NCBI GenBank assembly: GCA_937967645.1
Contig: CALBTT010000188.1
Location: 1-15,744 of the forward strand
DNA length: 15,744 nt
Source: an uncultured Zoogloea sp.
Lineage (GTDB): Bacteria; Pseudomonadota; Gammaproteobacteria; Burkholderiales; Rhodocyclaceae
Direction of reading: 5' to 3'
This document shows, piece after piece, positions 1-5,937 of the stretch. The translations under genes and the position numbers were made by a program. The notes under the pieces were generated by a model, which saw only the letters and a list, made by a program, of their open reading frames with translations, was not told the origin of the DNA and searched no databases. Numbering within the stretch: the stretch's first letter is position 1; every line of letters begins with the position of its first letter.

Positions 1-48
1 CGACCACCGAGATCTACACTCTTTCCCTACACGACGCTCTTCCGATCT
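1..48 (+). other. Illumina P5/Read-1 adapter remnant (not genomic)
   Basis: The first 48 bases match the Illumina P5 end followed by the TruSeq Read 1 adapter, ending in the familiar GCTCTTCCGATCT junction. Read on the minus strand it adds the artificial residues DRKSVV to the truncated outer-membrane factor gene. Genomic sequence begins at about base 49. This is a library artefact and should be trimmed before annotation or submission. Confidence 0.98.
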
Positions 49-572
49 CGCGCTGCGCTGGCAGCGAGGCGGGCATCGGCTTCCTCCTGCTGCCGGCCGA
101 TACCGCCGAACAGGTCGATCTCCCAGTTGGCCATCAGGGACGCCTGCCGGGTGGTCTGGAAGGTGGTGGGCGCCCCGAAGGTGAAGGCTGCACGCTTGGC
201 CGCGAGGCTCGCATCCAGGGTCGGCATGCCGGCCACGCCGGCGGCCACCGCCGAAGCGCGGGCCTGGGCGATGCGGGCGCGGGCCTGGGCGAGGGTGGCG
301 CTCTCGCGCTGGGAAGCAGCGATCAATACGGGCAGCAGCGGATCGTCAAGGCGGTTCCACCAGGTGCCCAGTTCGGCAACCTGACCTTCATGGGGCAGGG
401 GGGCCTGCCAAGCCGTCGGCGCGGTGGCGGTGGGGCCGGTGTAATCGGGGCCGACCTTGGGCAGCAGGCCGCAGGCCGACAGGCTGCCCAGCAGGGCCAT
501 GGCCGCCGCGAGGGGGAGCAGCCGGGGACGGGCCGACGAGAGGGCGGCAAGGAGGAGGGCGGGGTGCTTCAT
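49..572 (-). CDS. RND-type efflux outer-membrane lipoprotein, NodT/OprM family (3' truncated)
   Basis: This is the N-terminal ~174 residues of a TolC-like outer-membrane factor, the channel component of a tripartite efflux pump. The ATG at 572 is preceded by GGGAG six bases upstream. It opens a lipoprotein signal peptide with lipobox LSAC, putting the acylated cysteine at residue 34. The mature start (GLLPKVGPDYTGP) followed by a WW-x(3)-DDPLL segment and a helical alanine/glutamine-rich stretch is typical of NodT-family members, which are usually about 450-500 residues; the coiled-coil hairpin and most of the barrel are missing. The gene is cut by adapter sequence at base 48, so the last seven codons of the apparent frame are artificial. 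It overlaps the TetR-family regulator by four bases (ATGA), so the two are probably co-transcribed and translationally coupled. Inner-membrane and adaptor pump genes are expected just beyond the contig end. The family call is firm; substrate is unknown. Confidence 0.9.
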
Positions 573-1281
573 GTGGAACTCCCGGTCTGGGCGCGGCGGC
601 GGATCTCCGTCGCTATCATGCCGTCCGCGTAGAGGGCCAGGCGGTCGGCGAGGGTGTCGATGTCGTCCGGCTGGGCGACCAGTCCCGGGCTGGCCGTTCG
701 ACCAGGTCCTGGGCCACGAAGAAGTGGATGGCCATGCCCAGCACGGCATGGGTCAGGCGGAGGCAGTCCGGATCGGGTGCCGCCAGGTCGAGGGCGTCCG
801 CGGTGAGTTGGGTGAGGGCGTGGAAGAGTGCGGCCATGTCGTCCTCCATCTCGGTGCCGAGGACACCGCTGGGCTCGACCAGCTCCCGGAAATGCAGGCG
901 CATGAAGAGCCGCACCTGGTCGCCCTGCTTGAGGGGCTGCAGGAAGTTGCGGAAGAACACGCCCAGCGCCTCGGCCGGGGACAGGCCGGCCGCCCGGTGG
1001 TCGGGCACGCAGTCGCAGGCCAGCTGGATGTCCGGGGCGTTGGTGGTATCGCAGCAGGATTCGCAGAAAGCGGCCCGGTAGAGCCCGGGCTTGTCGCCGA
1101 AGTAGTAGCTGATGGCGCCGAGGTTGACCCCAGCCTGATCGGCGATCTCACGGGTGGAGGTCTTCTGGTAGCCCTTCTCGGCGAAGAGGCGCAGGGCCGC
1201 GTCGAGCAGCCGCTTGCGGGCCAGCGCGCCGTCGGCGCGCACGGGTGTGTGTGTGGAACTGCCGTTTGCCTGGGTGCTCAT
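569..1281 (-). CDS. TetR-family regulator, CecR/CerR-like, with apparent single-base frameshift near its C-terminus
   Basis: This is a transcriptional repressor of the TetR family. The N-terminal helix-turn-helix is at about residues 22-68 (ALRLFAEKGY, then STREIADQAGV and GAISYYFGDKPGLY). The rest is a ligand-binding helical domain resembling the CecR/YbiH (DUF1956) type, with FFRNFLQPL and LGMAIHFFVAQDLVER. Read strictly, the frame runs to a stop at 616 and its last ~28 residues are low-complexity and unlike the family. Restoring one base around 691-697 (for example a GG run read as GGG) gives a tail containing DIDTLADRLALYADGMIATE. That frame ends in TGA at 569, overlapping the ATG of the outer-membrane factor. 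The restored protein would be about 237 residues. The shift may be a sequencing error or a real lesion. The start at 1281 has no strong ribosome binding site. The gene probably represses itself and the efflux genes through the paired palindromes upstream. Confidence 0.85.
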
Positions 1282-1317
1282 GAATCCGGGATGTCCCTGC
1301 TATGCGCGAGGGATCTA

Positions 1318-1351
1318 AGTCAACTGACTGAATTAAGTTAGTCGGTTGACT
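1318..1351. promoter_or_regulatory. Paired palindromic operator for the TetR-family regulator
   Basis: Two near-palindromic 12-mers, AGTCAACTGACT (1318-1329) and AGTCGGTTGACT (1340-1351), lie 22 bp apart centre to centre, about two helical turns. Each is AGTC-N4-GACT, and the two arms are also an inverted repeat of each other with one mismatch. They stand out in an AT-richer patch just upstream of the tetR-like gene and overlap its predicted -10 region. This is the layout expected of an autorepressor binding as two dimers. Binding by this regulator is inferred. Confidence 0.6.
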
Positions 1352-1363
1352 GAATGTGGTCAA
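1335..1363 (-). promoter_or_regulatory. Candidate sigma-70 promoter for tetR-efflux operon
   Basis: On the minus strand TTGACC (1358-1363) is a five-of-six match to the -35 consensus. It is followed after exactly 17 bp by TAACTT (1335-1340), which keeps the first, second and last bases of the -10 consensus. The distance to the start codon at 1281 is about 55 bp. One palindromic site lies between -35 and -10 and the other just downstream of -10, so a bound repressor would block this promoter. Confidence 0.5.
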
Positions 1364-1397
1364 GTGCGGCTCTCCCCCAAGTGGGCAGCATGGGCTG

Positions 1398-1415
1398 AAA
1401 ACCGCGCTGGAGCGC
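1398..1415 (-). terminator. Weak candidate terminator downstream of pdxH
   Basis: On the minus strand GCGC-TCCA-GCGC forms a short GC-only stem (4-5 bp with a wobble pair) followed two bases later by TTTT. It lies about 35 bases after the pdxH stop and before the tetR-like promoter, the right place for a transcript end. The stem is short and the T-run brief, so it may be inefficient. Confidence 0.3.
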
Positions 1416-1450
1416 ACGCCGCAGGCAGAACGGGTGGTGGCCTGTCTGCC

Positions 1451-2098
1451 TCAGGGTGACAACCGCGAGCGCTCCCACCCTCCATTGCCGTCCTGCTCAT
1501 AGACGATCCGGTCATGCAGGCGGGACGCGCGGCCTTGCCAGAATTCCCAGCGGTCGGGGATCAGGCGGTAGCCGCCCCAATGGGGGGGACGGGGGGGGTT
1601 GAGGCCGAACTTGAGGCCGTATTCGGCGGCCTTGGCGACGATGGTGCCGCGGCCGGGGATGGGTTCGCTCTGGTTGGATGCCCAGGCGCCGATACGGCTG
1701 GTCAGCGGGCGGCTGGCGAAGTAGGTGTCGGATTCGGCGTCCGAGACCTTTTCCACCTGGCCTTCGATGCGCACCACGCGCTCGAGCTCGACCCAGTGGA
1801 ATTGCAGGGCAGCGAAGGGGTGGTCGGCCAGTTCGCGGCCTTTGCGGCTGTGGTAGTTGGTGTACCAGACGATGCCGCGTTCGTCGCAGTCCTTGATCAG
1901 CACGATGCGGGTGGACGGCCTGCCGTCGGCGCCGACGGTGGCGAGGGTCATGGCATTGGGTTCGGGGACTTCGGCGGCGAGGGCTTCGTTCAGCCAGTGG
2001 CCGAACTGGGCGAAGGGGTCGGAGGCCACGTCGTCCACGTCGAGGCTGCCTCGTTCGTAGGATTTGCGCAGGTCGGCGAGTTTGGTCTTGTCGTTCAT
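1451..2098 (-). CDS. pdxH: Pyridoxamine 5'-phosphate oxidase
   Basis: This cytoplasmic FMN enzyme oxidises pyridoxine or pyridoxamine 5'-phosphate to pyridoxal 5'-phosphate, the last step of vitamin B6 synthesis and salvage. The 215-residue length matches the family (E. coli 218). Visible signatures are the N-terminal LRKSYERG segment, the FMN-binding RIVLIKD (64-70) and YTNYHSRKG (79-87), SRIGAWASNQS (134-143), and the C-terminal signature PDRWEFWQGRASRLHDR. Within this, R193 and H195 correspond to the substrate-contacting Arg/His pair of the E. coli enzyme. The ATG at 2098 has AAGGA eight bases upstream, lying in the nine-base gap after the ATPase gene, so the two are very likely co-transcribed. 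The frame is intact with no odd residues at the active site. The recognition is confident; why it travels with a nuclease/ATPase pair is not evident from sequence. Confidence 0.97.
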   Translation of the reverse strand: MNDKTKLADLRKSYERGSLDVDDVASDPFAQFGHWLNEALAAEVPEPNAMTLATVGADGRPSTRIVLIKDCDERGIVWYTNYHSRKGRELADHPFAALQFHWVELERVVRIEGQVEKVSDAESDTYFASRPLTSRIGAWASNQSEPIPGRGTIVAKAAEYGLKFGLNPPRPPHWGGYRLIPDRWEFWQGRASRLHDRIVYEQDGNGGWERSRLSP

Positions 2099-2107
2099 GG
2101 GGTGTCC

Positions 2108-4753
2108 TTACGGGAGGCGGGTGCTGTCCAGTGCGCGGGCGGCCACGCCGAGGTCGCGCCATTTCTCGGGGTGGCAGGTGAAGAGCAGGATCTGGTGGCG
2201 TCCGGCGGCGTCGAAGAGGACCCGTTTCATCTGGGCGAGGCGTGTCTCGTCGCTATGCACAAGGGCGTCGTCGAGGACCAGCAGGGTGGGGCGGCCGGCT
2301 TCACGCAGGAGGTCGGCATAGGCCAGGCGGGTGATCACGCCCATCTGTTCCCGGGCACCGAAGCTGAGGGCTTCGAGGGTGCCGGTCTCTTCGCCCTGGG
2401 GGCTGGGACGGGTCAGGGGGCCCGGGCCGAGGTGCTCGTCGATGTCCAGGTGGGCGCGGGGGAAGAGCAGTTGCAGGTAGCGGTTCAGGTGCTTCTGCAA
2501 GGGAGCCTGCAGGCGTTGGGTGAGGGCCTGGCGGTGGCGGCGCAGCAGGGTCAGGAGATGATCCAGGGCGGCGGCCCGGCGGGCCAGCTCGGTGCTGCGG
2601 CGGTGGGCTTGGGCGAGGTCGCGCTCGATCTCGGCACGACGCTCGTCGAGACCGCGGGCGCCGGCGGTCTCTAGCTCGACCTCGAGGCGGTAGATCTCGG
2701 TGGCGAGCGCCCGATGCTGGGCCTCGCTGGTGTCGGCGCTCTTGGCGTAGCGCTCCACGTCCTGGCGCAGGATGTCCGGGTGGGCGTCGGCGATTTGCCG
2801 GGCCAGGCCATCGGCGCGGCGGGACAGGGCGTCCTGCTCGGCGCGGGCGTCGGTCAGTTCGGTGCTGGCGGCGGTACGTCGCTGGTTGCGGGCCGGGTCG
2901 TCCAGTCGGGCCTGGGCACTGGCCTGTTCCCGGGTGGCTGCGTCGAGAGCGGCGCGGGCGCTGTGTTCGGCGAGGCGGGCGGTGGCGATCTGGCTGTCGA
3001 GGATCGACAGGGCCTCGCGGGCCGCGTCTTCCTCGGCTTCGGCGGCGGCCACGGCAGGCGGGGCCTGCTCGGGCGGTGGGGGCAGGGCGGCCAGCAGGGT
3101 TCCGGCCTCTGTAGCGCCTGCGTGCCGCTGGCTGTGCTCCAGGCGCAGGGCGTCGAGCCCCCGGGGGGCGAGGGCCTTGAAGCCGGCTTCGGCGCCGCGC
3201 AGGTCGGCCTCCAGCTGCCGGCGGGATTCGGCGCGGCTCTCTGCTTCTTCCGGGCTGCCCAGGCCGAGGCGCTGGAGCAGGGCGCTGCGCTGGTCTTCGA
3301 GTTCGGCGGCGGCCCGCTGCAGATCGGCCAGGCCGGTACCGCCGGGGGTGATGGTCAGGCGGCCGAGTCCGGGCAGCTCGATCTGGCTGGTGTCGAGGAG
3401 GCGGCGCTCGCCCTGGCCTTCGAGGGCCTGGCCGTCGAGGGTCAGGCGCACGCCGGCGTCCAGGGCGTAGTCCAGGCGGGTGGCGGAGGCTTCGCGGCGG
3501 ATGCGGTTTTCGGTGAGCCGGGCGCTCAGCTCGCGGAGGGTCTTGAGATCGCTGTCCTTGATGGCGCCGGCGGCCGCTCGTTGGTGGAGGGCCTGCAGGT
3601 CGGCGTGGGCTGCCTCGGCTTTGGCCAGGGCCGCTCCGGCCGCATCGGCCTGGCGGCGCTGTTCGTCGAGGCTGCGGGTCAGGCTGCGGCGGGTGTCTTC
3701 CTGACGGGCCAGGCTGAGGGCCCGGCGGGCGTTGTCGTAGCGCCGGGTGGCTTCGTCACGGCGGGGTTGCCACAGGAGTACGGCGGCCGTGGCTTCGTCC
3801 AGCGCGCGCTGGGCGGCCGTGGTGGCGTCGCGCCGGGAGAGCAGCTCCCGCTCCTCGCGTTCGAAGTTGTCCAGTTGGCTGCGCAGCAGGCGCAGGCGCT
3901 CTTCGCCCCGGCTCTGCTGCTGGCGGGTGAGATCCAGCTCCCGTTCGATGCCCTGGAGGGCCTCCAGGCGGGCGCGGGCCTCGGCTTCCTGTGCGCGGAA
4001 ACCCACCCAGGCTTGCTCCAGGCTCTCGCGGGCGTGCTCCTGGCGCAGGCTGGCGAGGCGGTCCACCTTCTGGCGGTATTGGGCGATGTCCTGGTCCACG
4101 GCGGCCAGTTCGGTGCCGAGGGCTTTCTCCTGTTCGAGCGCCGCCGCATAGTCGCCGCGGGGCTTGCCGCCGCTGGCGGTGAGGAGTTCGTTGCGGCGGG
4201 CTTCGACCTGGGTCAGCAACGCGTCGCCGCCGCTGGTGGCCACCTCGCCCAGGGAGGCGTTGAGGGCCCGGCGCAGATGGTCGGTGGCGTGGGCCACCGG
4301 TTCCCGGATCTCCTGCGCGCTGCCCTGGCTGATCCACAGCAGGCCCGGGATGCCCCAGTGCTCGGCTTTGCTGGCGCCCTTGCCGGCATGCTGGAAGCCG
4401 AGCAGCTCCGCCAGGCGGTCCTCGGCGTCGGTGCCGTCCAGCTGCTGGCCGTTCCACTTCAGTTCGCAGCGCTTCTTGTGCAGGAAGCTCTTGGTGAGGC
4501 GGTAGTCGTGGCCGCCCAGTTCGAACTCCAGCTCCACGCTTGGGGTGGCGGCGCTGTCGCCCCAGGGGCGCAGATCGTCCACCGCGCTGGAGCGGTGGCG
4601 TTCGAAGAAGGCGGCGCGCAAGGCCGCCACCAGGGTGCTCTTGCCGGCTTCGTTGGGGCCGGTGAACAGGTTGAGGCCGGGGGTCAGGCCGTCGATCTGG
4701 AAGGGCTGGCGGAAGCGGCGGAACTGTTCGAGGCGCAGGCGTTTGAGTTTCAT
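2108..4753 (-). CDS. SbcC/YhaN-like AAA ATPase with long coiled coils, no zinc hook
   Basis: This is an 881-residue SMC/Rad50-superfamily ATPase, the likely partner of the metallophosphoesterase encoded immediately upstream, for DNA end processing or repair in the cytoplasm. The Walker A motif is GPNEAGKST (32-40), the ABC signature LSFGAREQ (796-803), Walker B LLVLDD (824-829) with D-loop region LVHSD, and an H-loop histidine at FTCH (861). Between the ATPase halves are long charged heptad-like segments (roughly 200-400 and 476-750) flanking a short beta-rich insert (about 430-475). SbcC and Rad50 have a CxxC zinc hook at the coiled-coil tip; there is none here, and the only cysteines are at 96 and 860. 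The GPNEAGKST motif, the shorter length (E. coli SbcC is 1048 residues) and the central insert fit the YhaN-like branch better. The start overlaps the upstream stop (ATGA) and has GGAGG nine bases upstream. Confidence 0.88.
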   Translation of the reverse strand: MKLKRLRLEQFRRFRQPFQIDGLTPGLNLFTGPNEAGKSTLVAALRAAFFERHRSSAVDDLRPWGDSAATPSVELEFELGGHDYRLTKSFLHKKRCELKWNGQQLDGTDAEDRLAELLGFQHAGKGASKAEHWGIPGLLWISQGSAQEIREPVAHATDHLRRALNASLGEVATSGGDALLTQVEARRNELLTASGGKPRGDYAAALEQEKALGTELAAVDQDIAQYRQKVDRLASLRQEHARESLEQAWVGFRAQEAEARARLEALQGIERELDLTRQQQSRGEERLRLLRSQLDNFEREERELLSRRDATTAAQRALDEATAAVLLWQPRRDEATRRYDNARRALSLARQEDTRRSLTRSLDEQRRQADAAGAALAKAEAAHADLQALHQRAAAGAIKDSDLKTLRELSARLTENRIRREASATRLDYALDAGVRLTLDGQALEGQGERRLLDTSQIELPGLGRLTITPGGTGLADLQRAAAELEDQRSALLQRLGLGSPEEAESRAESRRQLEADLRGAEAGFKALAPRGLDALRLEHSQRHAGATEAGTLLAALPPPPEQAPPAVAAAEAEEDAAREALSILDSQIATARLAEHSARAALDAATREQASAQARLDDPARNQRRTAASTELTDARAEQDALSRRADGLARQIADAHPDILRQDVERYAKSADTSEAQHRALATEIYRLEVELETAGARGLDERRAEIERDLAQAHRRSTELARRAAALDHLLTLLRRHRQALTQRLQAPLQKHLNRYLQLLFPRAHLDIDEHLGPGPLTRPSPQGEETGTLEALSFGAREQMGVITRLAYADLLREAGRPTLLVLDDALVHSDETRLAQMKRVLFDAAGRHQILLFTCHPEKWRDLGVAARALDSTRLP

Positions 4754-5880
4754 CGGGCGTCGCCTCCGCGTTGTTCATCGAGCAGGCTGGCGAGCAGGGC
4801 CAGCGCGTCGCGGGCCACCCCGGCGGTGACCGGGTCGCTGCCCTCCTGGCCCTGGCGGAGTTCGTCGATGACCTCGCCCAGGTAGCCGTCGGCCTGCAGG
4901 GCGGTGATGTCGTCATCGGTGGGGCTGAGGCGCAGGGCGGAGAGGTCGGCGGTGAGGCTGCGAACGCGTCCGCTGGCGGCGCCGATGGCGCGCTGGATGC
5001 GGCGGAGCCCGGCCAGATCGGTGTGGCCGGTGACGCTCAGCTGGATCACGTCCTGGGCGCCGAAGCCGGCCAGTTCCTCTTCCAGCCGGTCGGTGTCGCT
5101 GCCCACCAGGAGCGCGCAGGTCCGGTCGTGCCAGTGGTAGCGCCCGGTGGCGACGGGGGTGACGCGCGGCAGGGCGCCCGGGCCGTCGATCTCCACCAGC
5201 AGGGCGTTGCCCGAATCGTTGCCCTTGAAGTTGTCGGTCTCGGGGGTGCCGGCATACCAGCAGCGCTCATCCACCTGGCGGGTGCCGTGCCAGTCGCCCA
5301 GGGCCAGGTAGTCCAGGCGGGCCTGGGCGGCGCGGCCGGCGGCGATGGGGTTGCTGGAGTCGATGCCCTCGGCGAGCAGGCCCTGCACGCTGCCGTGGGC
5401 CAGGCCGATGCGCGGCAGGCCGGCCGGGGTGTCGAGGGCGGCGAAGCCCTCGGTGAGGTCGGTGTAGGTGATGCGCTGGGTCAGCGGGGCGGGCAGGATG
5501 GCCAGCGCGGGGGCGGCCAGCACCAGGGGTGCCGGGCTCAGGCAGACGGTCACGTTGGCCGGGATGGCCTGCAGGCGGGCGGCGCGGGTCCACACGGACT
5601 CGGCCAGGCCGGCATCGTGGTTGCCAGGGATCATCACCCACGGACCCGGGTAGCCGGCCAGGGCGTTGAAGAGGCGGCGCAGCGTCTTGTCGGCCACGCC
5701 CTGGGCATCGAAGACGTCGCCGGCCACCAGCACCAGGTCGACCTGTTCTTCGGTGGCCAGGCGGGCGAGGCCCTCGACGGTGGCGATGCGGGCCTCCGCC
5801 AGGGCGCTGGCGTCATCGGTTTCGAACTGACCGAACAGCTTGCCGATCTGCCAGTCGGCGGTGTGCAGGAGCTTGATCAC
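4750..5880 (-). CDS. SbcD/YhaO-like metallophosphoesterase (putative DNA nuclease subunit)
   Basis: This calcineurin-like phosphoesterase is likely the nuclease subunit working with the ATPase downstream. Counting from the GTG at 5880 (376 residues) the metal-binding motifs are all in order: D9 in HTADWQIG, GDVFD (D55, D58), GNHD (86-89), AH at 162, and GDWHG with H198. The first motif reads D-W-Q where SbcD and Mre11 have D-x-H, so one metal ligand is replaced by glutamine. About 180 residues follow the catalytic domain and probably form the capping/partner-binding part. The GTG start is preferred because family members begin at the IKLLHTADW strand. An ATG in the same frame at 5919 would add 13 proline/arginine-rich residues, lies inside a perfect palindrome and lacks a ribosome binding site. 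Even at the GTG the upstream site is weak. The stop overlaps the ATPase start by four bases. Confidence 0.88.
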   Translation of the reverse strand: MIKLLHTADWQIGKLFGQFETDDASALAEARIATVEGLARLATEEQVDLVLVAGDVFDAQGVADKTLRRLFNALAGYPGPWVMIPGNHDAGLAESVWTRAARLQAIPANVTVCLSPAPLVLAAPALAILPAPLTQRITYTDLTEGFAALDTPAGLPRIGLAHGSVQGLLAEGIDSSNPIAAGRAAQARLDYLALGDWHGTRQVDERCWYAGTPETDNFKGNDSGNALLVEIDGPGALPRVTPVATGRYHWHDRTCALLVGSDTDRLEEELAGFGAQDVIQLSVTGHTDLAGLRRIQRAIGAASGRVRSLTADLSALRLSPTDDDITALQADGYLGEVIDELRQGQEGSDPVTAGVARDALALLASLLDEQRGGDAR

Positions 5881-5918
5881 GGGTCTCGGGCGGGGTGGGC
5901 GAACCGCGGATTGTGGCA

Positions 5919-5935
5919 TGAGCCGGGCCGGCTCA
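5919..5935. repeat. Perfect 8-bp-arm palindrome between the cyclase and phosphoesterase genes
   Basis: TGAGCCGG-G-CCGGCTCA is a perfect inverted repeat with a one-base centre, three bases past the GGDEF/EAL stop codon. As RNA it would form a strong GC stem but there is no following T-run, so it is not a classic terminator. It may stabilise or attenuate the transcript, or bind a dimeric protein. It touches the alternative ATG of the phosphoesterase gene. Confidence 0.5.
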
Positions 5936-5937
5936 GC

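Noticed and set aside
573..749. An N-terminal extension of the outer-membrane factor
   Set aside because: It covers the end of the TetR-family gene in another frame; the lipoprotein signal peptide and GGGAG site fix the start at 572.
1243..1256. GT dinucleotide run near the start of the TetR-family gene as a phase-variable repeat
   Set aside because: Only about five to six units; it encodes Thr/His residues in frame, and nothing suggests slippage matters. The frameshift lies elsewhere.
1423..1451. Inverted repeat AGGCAGA/TCTGCCT after pdxH as a terminator
   Set aside because: Seven-base arms with a 15-base loop that overlaps the stop codon and no T-run; likely chance. The short hairpin at 1398-1415 is a slightly better candidate.
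2714..4885. A 723-codon open frame on the plus strand
   Set aside because: It is antisense to the SbcC-like ATPase, rich in Gly/Ala/Val/Gln repeats with no family pattern; high-GC third positions of the real gene keep the opposite frame open.
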